Position numbers and translations under genes: made by a program | Shown: piece by piece, positions 33,732 to 42,516 of the stretch | Numbering within the stretch: the stretch's first letter is position 1 | Layout of the letters: each line of letters opens with the position of its first letter | Notes under the pieces: generated by a model | Seen by the model: only the letters and a program-made list of their open reading frames with translations | Told to the model about the DNA's origin: nothing | Databases searched by the model: none | NCBI GenBank assembly: GCA_001898035.1 | Contig: MKRX01000006.1 | Span: 372,436 to 436,435, forward strand | Source: Armatimonadetes bacterium 55-13 | GTDB lineage: Bacteria; Armatimonadota; Fimbriimonadia; Fimbriimonadales; Fimbriimonadaceae | Length of the DNA: 64,000 nt | Direction: 5' to 3'

Positions 33732-36700
33732 GCGCTTCCATCGGATCCATCCCAACTCCAGCTTCCCAAGCCTGCTCAAATGCCTCGGAGCCAAGGGCAG
33801 CACGGGCCTCCCCAATCTCTTGCTCATTCCTTTGCCGCTCTCGTGTCGGCAAAGGAAGCAATTTCCCTTCACGCAAGCCAGAAGCACACGCCCAAAGGGT
33901 CACCGCCCAAGCGGCTTCCCCCTCTCGCATACTCAGTGCCCCAAGGTTATCGAGCCCCATCGCAATCCCGCGCGTAAAGTTCGTCTGACGACACAGGTCC
34001 AAGCTCTCTTCAAATCGGGACCGGGCCAACTCAACCTTTCCTCGGACCAGTTCCAACCGCCCTAGATCAGAAAGAGTCAGGGCCAAGTCGCGCCGACCTC
34101 CATGCTTCCTCACCAATTCCAGACTTTCCGTAAACGAGGTCTCTGCCGAATCCAAGTCACCTTCATGAAAAGCGACCGAGCCCAACGTCCGCAGCCAAAT
34201 GGAGGTGCCATGCAAATCCCCAATCCGGCCTGAGATCCGCAGACTCTCTGCCACATACTCCCTCGCCAGGCTATAGTCACCCTGAGCATCGGCAATGAGG
34301 GCAAGACCGTCCAAAGAAGAGACCGTGACCGCGTTAAACTCCACCGATTGGCTCACCGTCAAAGCCTCCTCGTAACACGCCTTCGCGGCCGCGTATTCCT
34401 CGCGATCCTGGCGATTTCGCCCCAGGTGCTGCAAACCCCAGGCGAGAATGTTCATCTCCCCGGACGTCCTTGCCAGTTCAACCGCCTCCTCCCACAACGA
34501 TTCCGCAAACTCAAGTTCGCAAAGCTCTTCCGCGACCAAGGCCAATGAACCCGCCGCGTGGGCGATGCCCCTCGTGTCGGAAATCTCACGCGAAACTCTT
34601 AACGCCTCTGAAAAATGGTGCCGAGCCGAAGGAAAGTCGTCGCCTAAGAAAGCAGCGTTACCCAAGGAGCGTAAACAGCCCACAATGCCCGCCGAATCCC
34701 CTAACTCCCGATAAATCTCTAGGCTTTCCTCGCTCAACTGAGTCCGAGCCTGAGGATCATCCGCCGAACCGATGAGATTTCCTGAGCCGTAAAGCGCCTT
34801 CGCTCGATGACTCGTGGGCCGCCTCTCTATATCTCTCTCCAAGACCAGATCGATGTATCGTTTACCTCGAGTCAGCTGCCCCTTCCGATTCCAAAACAGC
34901 CACAAATTCCCCGCTATTCGAAGACACTCATCGATGTTTTCAGGAGTCTGCGAGCCACCCTCCATCGCAAAGCAGAAGTTGTCCAAATCAGCCTCAATCC
35001 GTTCAAAACAAAGCCCCTGATCGGGACGGCCAATCCCACGTTCCAACTCCTCCGTCAATTCCCCGCACCAGCGAAGAAATCGGCTCTCGATCAGTTCTCT
35101 CTCGGCAAATGCCTCCAGCTTCGCCGCCGCAAACTGCCGCACCATCTCCAGGTACCGATAGCGCACTCCTTGACGGGTTTCTCGAAGCACCACCAGAGAC
35201 TTCTCGACTAAGGAAGCCAAAAGATCGGCAATCTCGTCCGCCCCCTGCCCGTCATCGCCTCCGACCTGCCGGGCCGCTTCGGCCGTCCACCCACCCACGA
35301 ACAAAGAGAGTCGGCGAAACAGAGTTTGTTCAGCCTCGGAGAGGAGTTCGTACGACCAATTCAAAGTCGAAGAAAGTGCCGTTTGCCGCGACCCCGATGA
35401 CCGCGTCGTGAGCAATCCCATATGGTCGTTCAACCGCTCCAGGATCTGCCCCACTGTCATCGATCTCACCCGAGTGGCCGCAAGCTCAATGGCAAGCGGA
35501 ACTCCCTCCAGCCGAAAACAGATTTCTGCCACCTCCCTTGCGTTCGCCGATGCAAGCGCAAACCCTCGGTTCGCCTCCCGCGCCCGCTCCTCGAACAGCT
35601 GAATCGCTTCATAGCTAGACAGCACTCGCTGCAGCGTGGTCGCCCCGTCCGGAAGTTGCCTCGGATCAGGCGCCGCCAAACTCGGGACCGCCCACACCGC
35701 CTCACCAGGAATCCCCACCGCTTCCCGGCTCGTGGTCAAGATTCGAATCCCCCGAGACGCCGCCAGCAAGCGCGTTACTACGGTCGCGCAAGTGTCCAAA
35801 AGATGCTCGCAATTGTCCAAGATAATCAGCAGGCGTTTATCTCGAACATGCCCTTCCACCGTGTTGAGCCACCCATCATGGTTGCTCTCCATCAAGCCCA
35901 TCGCCCCCGCCACTCGAACCGGAATTTGAGAGCCCTCTGTCGTCGTGTCCAACGGAACAAACCAAACGCCATCCGTGAATTCGTCCCTCGCCCGAGATCC
36001 AATCGCGATCGCCAGTCTCGTCTTGCCAATCCCGCCCACGCCCAGCAAGGTAACCAAACGAGATCGCCTCAGGAGCGTCACCACCTCATCGCGTTCATCC
36101 TCGCGTCCTACCAATTCGGTAATGGGAACCGGCAAGTACCCTTCCTGAATGCCCACCACCGCCACCTGAGCAATAGGCTCTCCATTAACAGGCTTCCGCG
36201 CCTTTGATCGCAAACGCTGATAGAGGGCTGTCGTTCGTTCATCGGGGACCGCATTTGCCTCCCCGCGAAGAAGGTCTGCGTAGGATCGGTACACCTGCAG
36301 CGCCTCATTCACGTCTCCATCCTGCGCCAGCGCTTCCATCATTCCCCGCCTGGCCGCATCCGACCAAGGGTCCATTGCCGAAGCTCGGGCGTACCAAGTC
36401 AAGCTCCCCCTAGGATCTCCAGCCTGTAGTGCGGCGTCTCCCAACCTTTGCAAGGCGTTCAGGCACTCTCGCTCCCGGGCGTCACGTTCCGGAATCGCCC
36501 ACTCCTCAGAACATCCTTCAAGGAGCGCACCGGTGTACAAACCAACCGCCTTCAACAAATCTTCCGAGGTGCCGTTTTGAATCGCCTTGTCGAACTCCCG
36601 CAGATCGACATGCGCCCCCTCTAGGTTCAAATAAACCGTCTGATGATCCCCTGGGTGGAGCCGTTCCTTCTCTTCACCCAGCGCCTTTCGAAGTTCGCTC

Positions 36701-36948
36701 ATCACCGTGCGCAAGTTAGCTAACGCTTTCCCTTGCTCGGCGTCTGGCCAGAGCATCGAAGCTAACCAAACTCGCTGGACGGGGCGATTCGCCCGAAGCG
36801 TCATGAGGGCGAGGAGCCAATAAGCCTTTCGTGAGCGAAGCGGGGGCAGAGCTTTCCCCCCCACTTGGACGTGCATAGGGCCGAGGAGCTGGATCGTAAG
36901 TCCAGAACCCACCAATGGCTCCATATCCACCCCTTCGTACGTGCTCAA
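33709..36948 (-). CDS. AfsR/SARP-like regulator: BTAD, NB-ARC-type ATPase, TPR
   Basis: A 1079-aa multidomain regulator. Domains in order: OmpR-like winged helix (LTIQLLGPMHVQVGGKAL... RKAYWLLALMTL), BTAD helices (about 100-245, WYARASAMDPWSDAARRGMMEALAQDG), a P-loop NTPase (Walker A TLLGVGGIGKTRLA, Walker B LLIILDNCEHLL, sensor RILTTSREAVGIPGE), a winged helix and a long TPR array (about 640-1040). The start is TTG 36948, set by AAGGAG 5 nt upstream. Such STAND regulators are common in actinobacteria and unusual elsewhere. It is divergent from the YcaC-like operon and may control it. Confidence 0.9.
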   Translation of the reverse strand: MSTYEGVDMEPLVGSGLTIQLLGPMHVQVGGKALPPLRSRKAYWLLALMTLRANRPVQRVWLASMLWPDAEQGKALANLRTVMSELRKALGEEKERLHPGDHQTVYLNLEGAHVDLREFDKAIQNGTSEDLLKAVGLYTGALLEGCSEEWAIPERDARERECLNALQRLGDAALQAGDPRGSLTWYARASAMDPWSDAARRGMMEALAQDGDVNEALQVYRSYADLLRGEANAVPDERTTALYQRLRSKARKPVNGEPIAQVAVVGIQEGYLPVPITELVGREDERDEVVTLLRRSRLVTLLGVGGIGKTRLAIAIGSRARDEFTDGVWFVPLDTTTEGSQIPVRVAGAMGLMESNHDGWLNTVEGHVRDKRLLIILDNCEHLLDTCATVVTRLLAASRGIRILTTSREAVGIPGEAVWAVPSLAAPDPRQLPDGATTLQRVLSSYEAIQLFEERAREANRGFALASANAREVAEICFRLEGVPLAIELAATRVRSMTVGQILERLNDHMGLLTTRSSGSRQTALSSTLNWSYELLSEAEQTLFRRLSLFVGGWTAEAARQVGGDDGQGADEIADLLASLVEKSLVVLRETRQGVRYRYLEMVRQFAAAKLEAFAERELIESRFLRWCGELTEELERGIGRPDQGLCFERIEADLDNFCFAMEGGSQTPENIDECLRIAGNLWLFWNRKGQLTRGKRYIDLVLERDIERRPTSHRAKALYGSGNLIGSADDPQARTQLSEESLEIYRELGDSAGIVGCLRSLGNAAFLGDDFPSARHHFSEALRVSREISDTRGIAHAAGSLALVAEELCELEFAESLWEEAVELARTSGEMNILAWGLQHLGRNRQDREEYAAAKACYEEALTVSQSVEFNAVTVSSLDGLALIADAQGDYSLAREYVAESLRISGRIGDLHGTSIWLRTLGSVAFHEGDLDSAETSFTESLELVRKHGGRRDLALTLSDLGRLELVRGKVELARSRFEESLDLCRQTNFTRGIAMGLDNLGALSMREGEAAWAVTLWACASGLREGKLLPLPTRERQRNEQEIGEARAALGSEAFEQAWEAGVGMDPMEALTPLRSV

Positions 36949-37025
36949 TTAAACTCCTTAGAGAAGATCCACCTTCAAGAATATCGCAACGACAACCCCA
37001 CCGGAACGAATTTGCGGTCAGAGCG

Positions 37026-37039
37026 TAACGGTCCCGTTA
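37026..37039. promoter_or_regulatory. Palindrome in the regulator/YcaC divergent gap
   Basis: TAACGG-TC-CCGTTA, a perfect 14-bp dyad in the 142-bp gap between divergent genes. Possible operator; AfsR-type proteins more often bind direct repeats, so the binder is open. Confidence 0.35.
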
Positions 37040-37090
37040 GCGGACTCTAGCGACACTCCTCTCGGCGGCATCCACCGCAAAGGAGATCAC

Positions 37091-37741
37091 ATGTCTAGTC
37101 AACCAAAACGCGATCCGATCTCGGATCACCTGCTCACTCCCGAGAATTCCGCCCTGGTTCTCATCGACTACCAAGCGCCCCAGGTGAACACCATCCGCTC
37201 CATGGATAGCATCAAACTAGTCGCCAACGTCGTCGCCCTGGCCAAGGTCGCCCAACTCTTTAAGCTACCCATCGTTCTGTCCTCCGTAGGTGTTCAATCC
37301 GGGGTCAATCCAGACACCATCCCCCAGCTCAAAGAGGCGCTGCCTAACGTCGTTGGCATCGACCGCACCAGCATCAACGCCTGGGAAGACGCCGATTTCG
37401 TCGCCGCCGTCAAAGCTACCGGTCGCAAGAAACTGATCATGGCCGCCCTCTGGACCGAGGTCTGCCTTGCCTTCCCCGCCCTGGATGCCATTCACGACGG
37501 ATTTGAAGTCTACGCCGTTGCCGACGCCGTCGCCGGTACCTCCACCATCGCCCATGAGACCGCCCTTCAGCGCGTTTATCAAGCCGGCGGTCACCCCGTC
37601 ACCTGGCTCTCCGTCCTTTGCGAACTCCAAAGAGACTGGAACCGCCAAGGAACCGCCTCCGGAATGCTCCAAATCGGATCAGAGCACGGTGGCCCGTGGT
37701 CTACCGAAATCGCCATCAAGCAATTTGCCGCCCACGCCTGA
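37091..37741 (+). CDS. YcaC-like isochorismatase-family hydrolase
   Basis: A 216-aa cysteine hydrolase fold. The catalytic Asp lies in LVLIDYQAPQ (D26) and the nucleophile Cys in AALWTEVCLAFPAL (C125). The RTSINAWED segment and the ending VLCELQRDWNR match YcaC rather than true isochorismatases. The natural substrate of YcaC proteins is unknown. A canonical AAAGGAG ribosome site precedes the ATG. First gene of a three-gene operon (19-bp and 10-bp gaps). Confidence 0.9.
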   Translation: MSSQPKRDPISDHLLTPENSALVLIDYQAPQVNTIRSMDSIKLVANVVALAKVAQLFKLPIVLSSVGVQSGVNPDTIPQLKEALPNVVGIDRTSINAWEDADFVAAVKATGRKKLIMAALWTEVCLAFPALDAIHDGFEVYAVADAVAGTSTIAHETALQRVYQAGGHPVTWLSVLCELQRDWNRQGTASGMLQIGSEHGGPWSTEIAIKQFAAHA

Positions 37742-37759
37742 CGCCGGGCCAAGGATCCC

Positions 37760-38698
37760 ATGAAAAACCTCAATCTCAAATTCATTAGTTGCCTGATCGT
37801 CCTCGCGGCGGGTTGCCTTGTCAATGCCGGTGCCATGAAGTTGCCCTCCGGCTTCAAGGAGTCGTCCCAATCCGTCGGAAACGGCCTCTCTCTCCGCTAC
37901 CTCCACGGCGGCAAAGGAGAGCCCGTCGTGCTCATCCACGGCTTCGGCGACACCGCCGAAATGTGGCGTCCCATCATGCCCGAGCTCGCCAAGTCCTACA
38001 CCGTCATCGCCCCCCAACTCCCTGGCCTTCGTGGGTCATCCTTCCTCCCCGGTGGCGTCTACGACATGAAAACCGTCGCCCGCAACATTCATGAGCTGGT
38101 GAAGCGACTCGGCTACAAGAAGATCCGCTTGGTCGGTCACGATATCGGACTCATGGCCGCCTTCGCCTACGCTTCTCAATTCCCGCAGGAGGTCCAAAAG
38201 CTCGTCCTTATGGATGCGCCCATCCCGGGCATCGGCAAGGAGTGGCCCATCGTTTTCAACAACCCCAACCTCTGGCACTTCCACTATCCCAATAGCCCGG
38301 TCGCCCTCAAGTTGGTAAAGGGACGTGAGCGAACATTCCTTGATCACTTCTGGATCAGTTTCTCTGGCAATCCCGCCAAGGTCGCAATCCCAGAATCAGA
38401 CCGACAGTTCTACACCACCGCCTACGCGAAGCCCGGAGCCATGGGCGCCGCCTTGGGATACTTCAAAGCCTTCCCCCAGGACGCCATCGACAACCTCAAG
38501 TTCCAAGAGTCCGGCCAGCTTCCAATGCCCGTCCTCGTCATCGAAGGCGAACGTGCAATGGGAGGCATCCTAACGGCCCAAGCTAAGCAAGCAGCCACCA
38601 ACGTAAAGTCGGTGATTCTGAAAAACGCCGGCCACTGGCTGATCGACGAACGACCGACCGAAGTCCGCAAAGAGATCGTCGGCTTCTTCCGCAACTAG
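37760..38698 (+). CDS. Exported alpha/beta hydrolase, epoxide-hydrolase/dehalogenase type
   Basis: A 312-aa protein with a signal peptide (LKFISCLIVLAAGCLVNAGA). HGFGDTAEMW forms the oxyanion region; VGHDIGLMAAF places Asp, not Ser, at the nucleophile elbow, pointing to epoxide-hydrolase or haloalkane-dehalogenase chemistry. The catalytic His is in NAGHWLIDERP. A possible lipobox (LAAGC) lies in the signal. Middle gene of the YcaC-like operon. Confidence 0.88.
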   Translation: MKNLNLKFISCLIVLAAGCLVNAGAMKLPSGFKESSQSVGNGLSLRYLHGGKGEPVVLIHGFGDTAEMWRPIMPELAKSYTVIAPQLPGLRGSSFLPGGVYDMKTVARNIHELVKRLGYKKIRLVGHDIGLMAAFAYASQFPQEVQKLVLMDAPIPGIGKEWPIVFNNPNLWHFHYPNSPVALKLVKGRERTFLDHFWISFSGNPAKVAIPESDRQFYTTAYAKPGAMGAALGYFKAFPQDAIDNLKFQESGQLPMPVLVIEGERAMGGILTAQAKQAATNVKSVILKNAGHWLIDERPTEVRKEIVGFFRN

Positions 38699-38707
38699 GG
38701 GACAAAG

Positions 38708-39181
38708 ATGACGACAAACTTTAAAATGAGATTGTTCTTGGTCAGTCTCGGCGCTTGCGCCCTTACCTTGGCCACCGGTGGCCAAGGCGCCCCAAAATCG
38801 CGGATGACTCTAAGCGAGATCATGACTCTATCCTTCAAGAAGGCGGGAGCCGGAACGTCCGGCGTCTCCGGAATCCAAACGCGAATCCTCAAGGGCGATC
38901 CCACTCGCCCTGGCCTCTACACCATCCAACTTACCGTCCCCGCCCACACCACGATCCAAGCTCACGACCATCCCGACGACCGCGTCGCCACCGTGATCTC
39001 TGGAACGTGGTCGCTAGGTTACGGACCCAAGTTCGATGCCAAGGCGCTCAAGTCGCTTCCCCCCGGAAGTTTCTACACGGAGCCCCCTCATCAACCCCAC
39101 TTCGCCCAAACCGGCAACCAACCCGCCGTCGTCCAAATCACCGGCTACGGGCCCACCGGTACTAAGTACATCCACCCCTAA
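38708..39181 (+). CDS. Exported cupin-domain protein
   Basis: A 157-aa protein. A signal peptide (LFLVSLGACALTLATGG) leads into a single cupin domain. The metal-site motif is TTIQAHDHPDDRVATVISG and the second half has PPGSFYTEPPHQPHFAQTG, so His ligands are present. Unknown catalytic role. Last gene of the operon and followed by a strong hairpin. Confidence 0.87.
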   Translation: MTTNFKMRLFLVSLGACALTLATGGQGAPKSRMTLSEIMTLSFKKAGAGTSGVSGIQTRILKGDPTRPGLYTIQLTVPAHTTIQAHDHPDDRVATVISGTWSLGYGPKFDAKALKSLPPGSFYTEPPHQPHFAQTGNQPAVVQITGYGPTGTKYIHP

Positions 39182-39189
39182 TGGGGCAA

Positions 39190-39226
39190 ACGTTGAAGAG
39201 GCGCGAGCCAGTCGCCTCTTCAACGT
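39190..39226. terminator. 14-bp perfect hairpin between convergent genes
   Basis: ACGTTGAAGAGGCG / CGCCTCTTCAACGT with a 9-nt loop, filling the gap between the cupin gene (+) and methyltransferase (-). No T-tract on either strand. Confidence 0.7.
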
Positions 39227-39901
39227 CTAAGGAGACCGATACCCCACCCAACCCTTGAACGTGAATCCCGCATAGAAGAGTTGCATCGACCGAAATCCCG
39301 CCTCTGCCAAAATCTCGACATCCTCTTCCGGCGACGACACCGGCAACCGCTGGTCAATGGCATCGATCGCCTTCTCCGCGTTCTCACGCGGAACTCCCAA
39401 TGCCACCGAAAACTCCGCGTAGCGGCTCAGCCAACGCTTCTTCTCCTCAGGACTGACCGGGAAACTATGATGCGCCACCACCAAGGGGGCTCCCGGCTTC
39501 AATCGCTTGGCGATTTCAACCAAGGTCATCTTCCTCTCCTCCCTCGGCAAAAAGTGCAAGGTCAAAAGACAAGTCGCACCATCAAATGGGCCCGTCGGCG
39601 CATCCACCACATAGCCCTCATGAAACTCCACTCTTGCCGCCGCTGCCCCTAGCGTCGTCTGGGCTAAATCGAGCATTTCCTTCGACGGATCAACGCCCAC
39701 GAAACTCCAATCAGGATGCGTCTCTGCAAAGACCTTCAGCTCCGATCCGCCTCCCGCTCCCACGACCAAAACCTGCCCACCCGATCCAACTTCTTCCGCC
39801 AGAAGCAAGCAAGCCATCTGCTGAAGGTGCCGATATCCAGGAACGAGCCGTTCCGCATTGCGCGCATAGTTGCCAACGCCCGGAGCCCCACTATTCGCCA
39901 T
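39227..39901 (-). CDS. Class I SAM-dependent methyltransferase
   Basis: A 224-aa Rossmann methyltransferase. Motif I VLVVGAGGGSELKVF, the acidic loop FVGVDPSKEMLDLAQ, DGATCLLTLHFLP (motif IV) and LKPGAPLVVAHHSF are visible. It resembles the family commonly annotated 'class I SAM-dependent methyltransferase' with unknown acceptor. No Shine-Dalgarno; a -10-like TATATT lies 8 nt upstream. Divergent from the small secreted protein at 40009. Confidence 0.88.
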   Translation of the reverse strand: MANSGAPGVGNYARNAERLVPGYRHLQQMACLLLAEEVGSGGQVLVVGAGGGSELKVFAETHPDWSFVGVDPSKEMLDLAQTTLGAAAARVEFHEGYVVDAPTGPFDGATCLLTLHFLPREERKMTLVEIAKRLKPGAPLVVAHHSFPVSPEEKKRWLSRYAEFSVALGVPRENAEKAIDAIDQRLPVSSPEEDVEILAEAGFRSMQLFYAGFTFKGWVGYRSP

Positions 39902-39909
39902 ATTCGAGG

Positions 39910-39915
39910 AATATA
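39910..39915 (-). promoter_or_regulatory. -10-like element 8 nt before the methyltransferase start
   Basis: Minus-strand TATATT ends 8 nt before ATG 39901. Leaderless candidate, divergent from the one at 39997. Confidence 0.45.
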
Positions 39916-39996
39916 ATACCCCCTACCCGTATTGCAGGCACCCAGGAATAACCAGGTGAGCATGGTAACTCACCCTTCGCAAACAAAAGCAGAAGT

Positions 39997-40002
39997 TATG
40001 AT
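39997..40002 (+). promoter_or_regulatory. -10-like element 6 nt before the 40009 gene
   Basis: TATGAT, 5 of 6 consensus matches, ends 6 nt before the ATG; no Shine-Dalgarno. One of the clearest leaderless candidates in the window. Confidence 0.55.
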
Positions 40003-40008
40003 GAGTGC

Positions 40009-40389
40009 ATGCGTCGGGTCATCGCTTCCGTTATCTTCGTCTCTCTTTCGGTCGCCGCCTTCACCCAGGGTTCGCCCAAGCTCGTGGGCGTCTGGACCGC
40101 GTCCAAGACTCAGGCAAAAGAACTGCCCAACATCGGAGCCCTCACCATCTCCTTTGCCAAGGACGGAACGTGCCACATCAAGAGCCAAACCGTTGAGGCC
40201 GATGGCGACTACAAACTGCAGGGAACCAAGCTCACCATCACCCTAAAGAAGAGAAATGGCGTTTCGCCATCTGCCAAAGAAAAGGCCGGAACCGGAGTCC
40301 TCGTCGAGAACGGGAAAGCCCTGCTGCTTGATAGTGGAATGAAGCGAAACGGCAAGTCCGTCAAGATCCGCCTCGTCCGCAAGTCGTAG
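40009..40389 (+). CDS. Small exported lipocalin-like/uncharacterised protein
   Basis: A 126-aa protein with a signal peptide (MRRVIASVIFVSLSVAAFTQ). The beta-rich body LVGVWTASKTQAKELPN...LTISFAKDGTCHIKS, then YKLQGTKLTITLKK, resembles small 'G-x-W' barrel proteins such as the lipoprotein at 42078-42467. Unknown ligand. Confidence 0.75.
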   Translation: MRRVIASVIFVSLSVAAFTQGSPKLVGVWTASKTQAKELPNIGALTISFAKDGTCHIKSQTVEADGDYKLQGTKLTITLKKRNGVSPSAKEKAGTGVLVENGKALLLDSGMKRNGKSVKIRLVRKS

Positions 40390-40417
40390 CCCATCACGGA
40401 TCGTTTCCCGATCTCTC

Positions 40418-40798
40418 CTATCTGCTCCCGCCAGGAAAGAAAAGCGCAAGGAATCCTCCCGTCGTCGCAAGAAAAGAGAGACCAAAAGCAACCGCCTTCG
40501 GGACCTGAAGGAAGTGCAACGTCTTCAGTCCCCCAGAGGTGAACTGCGGATTCTGAATCAAGATCAAAAGGTCCTCCGTCAAGTCCAGAGCAACCGCGAT
40601 TCCCCCGATCGCCAGCGCCAGCCACCCCCACGGATTGGGCAATGCGAGTCCCACCATCGCCGTCAAAGCCGCATAGAAAACAACGAACCCCAGGTCCCAC
40701 CCCATCGAAATCGTGAGGTCCCGGGAAGGAATCTCTCGCAGGCGCCGCAAAACTTCGTCCCCATCCTGGGCTCGAATCAATCGACCAAACACCAGCAA
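40418..40798 (-). CDS. Four-helix membrane protein, uncharacterised
   Basis: A 126-aa protein with four predicted membrane helices (LGFVVFYAALTAMVGLAL; GWLALAIGGIAVALDLT; a short LLILI segment; AFGLSFLATTGGFLALFF). The start is uncertain: TTG 40798 is used, with no Shine-Dalgarno. It lies 12 bp downstream of the TfoX-like gene and is probably co-transcribed with it. Confidence 0.6.
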   Translation of the reverse strand: MLVFGRLIRAQDGDEVLRRLREIPSRDLTISMGWDLGFVVFYAALTAMVGLALPNPWGWLALAIGGIAVALDLTEDLLILIQNPQFTSGGLKTLHFLQVPKAVAFGLSFLATTGGFLALFFPGGSR

Positions 40799-40810
40799 GT
40801 CGGCAGTTAG

Positions 40811-41176
40811 CTACTTCTTCCGAGGCTTCTTCGGCTTATCCGGAAGAGTGCGAACATACGTCGCACTCTTCCGGATCCACTCCAACAACTGCTCGTCTGA
40901 AGCAAAACCCTCTTCCTTCACGTAGGCAAAGTTCTTCAGCGGCTTGCCCGTAAAGTCCATCGGCTCGACCAAGTCCGAGGCCATGGCTTCTTCAGAATCC
41001 ACATCCGAGAGCCGGATCATCAACCTCAGTTTCCCCAGTCCCACCGTCATCTTCCCGTTCAGCGTAAAGCACAACCCACCGAACATCTTGATCTCGCCCC
41101 AAGACTCGCCAGCTTCTAAGGGGAACTGCTCCAAAACCCCCCGCACCCTCTCCGCCAATTCCGCATCAAACGCCAT
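40811..41176 (-). CDS. TfoX N-terminal domain protein
   Basis: A 121-aa single-domain protein: AERVRGVLEQFPLEAGESW, KMFGGLCFTLNGKMTVGLG, then RLSDVDSEEAM and MDFTGKPLKNFAYVKEEGF match the TfoX/Sxy N-terminal domain. Stand-alone forms lack the competence-specific C-terminal domain; their role is unknown. The C-terminal tail is KPKKPRKK. An intrinsic terminator-like hairpin lies 26 bp upstream in its likely leader. Confidence 0.85.
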   Translation of the reverse strand: MAFDAELAERVRGVLEQFPLEAGESWGEIKMFGGLCFTLNGKMTVGLGKLRLMIRLSDVDSEEAMASDLVEPMDFTGKPLKNFAYVKEEGFASDEQLLEWIRKSATYVRTLPDKPKKPRKK

Positions 41177-41201
41177 GCTTGAGCCTAGATCAAAATAGGA
41201 C

Positions 41202-41227
41202 AAAAAAACCGCTGCAGAGCGCGGTTT
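41202..41227 (-). terminator. Terminator-like hairpin in front of the TfoX-like gene
   Basis: Minus-strand stem AAACCGC / GCGGTTT with an 8-nt loop followed by a T-run. No minus-strand gene ends nearby, so it may act as an attenuator in the TfoX-like leader or stop antisense transcription. Confidence 0.5.
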
Positions 41228-41328
41228 GAGCCAACCTGGATGCAAGCTTGATTGGTTCAAACGAGAGACTGGCAAAACGCAAAGCCAATTTAAGCGAACA
41301 AGGCATCCCGTAACCCGATCACCCATTA

Positions 41329-42081
41329 ATGCGTCGGAAGGACATGGGAAAGGTTATGATCGCCGTCCTTTGGGTTGCCCTCGCCGCATCCACCGTCGCC
41401 CAACCTTCGCCCTCGTTGGGAAATCGTGATTCACTTGAATGGGCTGCAATGGACTCCACCGTCATCGTCAGAGGAAAAATTGAGTCAGTCCGCGAAGGCT
41501 CGAACCGAGAGGCCGTGATCATTGCCACCGTCGTGATCGATGAAACGCTCAAAGGGGATGTGAAAGGCAAACTCGAATTTGCCATCGAATCCACCCCTCC
41601 GTTTGACCAGGCAAACCCATTCGAGTGTTGGAAGAAGGACCGAAAAGAGCTCCTTCTTTTCCTCATCAAGAACGGAGAGAGACCAGAAGCGCCTGACTAC
41701 TCTCGATTCGCTCCCTACGGCGCTCACACCGGGCGTATCACCGGCAATATCCTCGTTCTGGACAAAGCAGATGGAATCCAAGCCGTCAGGATGGACTTAA
41801 CCCCTCTCTCCTCTCCAGAGCAAATTCTGTCAATGACCAGAACCGTCATCAAGGGCGCCCCCTCGAAGCCGCAAATGATTCGCCTGCCCAGCGCACCCAG
41901 CGTACTTCAACAATGTTTGCCTGGCGAATGGAGGGGTCCCGCCGGATTACGTCTCGCGGTTCCGCTTACCGATGAGATGCGCACCATCGTCCAAAAATGG
42001 CAGCACTCAAATGTTCCGGAGTGGCAATCCCTCGGAAACCAAACTGCCGCTCTCATCAAGAAATCAGTCGCCTCCCACTAA
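41329..42081 (+). CDS. Exported protein of unknown function
   Basis: A 250-aa protein. The signal peptide (MGKVMIAVLWVALAASTVAQ) follows a short basic lead; an internal ATG at 41344 could be the true start. The mature part has a beta-domain (STVIVRGKIESVREGSNREAVII... VIDETLKGDVKGKLEFAI) that resembles small OB- or Ig-like modules, then a Cys (FECWKKD). No family assigned. The stop overlaps the convergent lipoprotein gene by 4 bp. Confidence 0.7.
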   Translation: MRRKDMGKVMIAVLWVALAASTVAQPSPSLGNRDSLEWAAMDSTVIVRGKIESVREGSNREAVIIATVVIDETLKGDVKGKLEFAIESTPPFDQANPFECWKKDRKELLLFLIKNGERPEAPDYSRFAPYGAHTGRITGNILVLDKADGIQAVRMDLTPLSSPEQILSMTRTVIKGAPSKPQMIRLPSAPSVLQQCLPGEWRGPAGLRLAVPLTDEMRTIVQKWQHSNVPEWQSLGNQTAALIKKSVASH

Positions 42082-42467
42082 GGGTTAGGGGAAACCTTGT
42101 TAATGTGTAAAGGAGCCGGGTCGTTAGGCATCAACGTAAACGACGCTGGTGAATCCATCCGAATCGTCACCCGAGATGCCTGCCCCGCTTGAGATCGCAG
42201 TTCACTCGCCTTTGGCTCCGGGCCTTCCACCTTCGACTGGGAAGGATTCAAAGCAAGCTTCCCACCCTCAAGGGCATACGTGCCCGAGACCTCGACATGG
42301 CACGCATCGTATAACACGTCCATCGAGAACTTTCCGTCCTTGTGAAAGTGATATGTCGTGAGGGCGCCCCCCATTCCAGATTGCCAGGTCCCCGTCAGGT
42401 CCGGCCCTTTGGAACATCCTCCGACGACAACGGCGAAGACTAAAGCGATTGAGTAAGGCAAGCGCAC
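42078..42467 (-). CDS. Small lipoprotein, 'G-x-W' barrel type
   Basis: A 129-aa lipoprotein: MRLPYSIALVFAVVVGGC with lipobox V-G-G-C, then DLTGTWQSGMGGALTTYHF and SGTYALEGGKLALNPSQ. This is the 'G-T-W' plus hairpin pattern of small lipocalin-like proteins, similar in layout to 40009-40389. Unknown function. Confidence 0.75.
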   Translation of the reverse strand: MRLPYSIALVFAVVVGGCSKGPDLTGTWQSGMGGALTTYHFHKDGKFSMDVLYDACHVEVSGTYALEGGKLALNPSQSKVEGPEPKASELRSQAGQASRVTIRMDSPASFTLMPNDPAPLHINKVSPNP

Positions 42468-42516
42468 GCCCTATCTTAATCCAAAATCTTCCGAACTCAA
42501 TTGAGATTTGGAGGCG

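Noticed and set aside
33709-36948. Many long open frames on the plus strand opposite the large regulator
   Set aside because: They have no start signals or families and track the codon bias of the real minus-strand gene.
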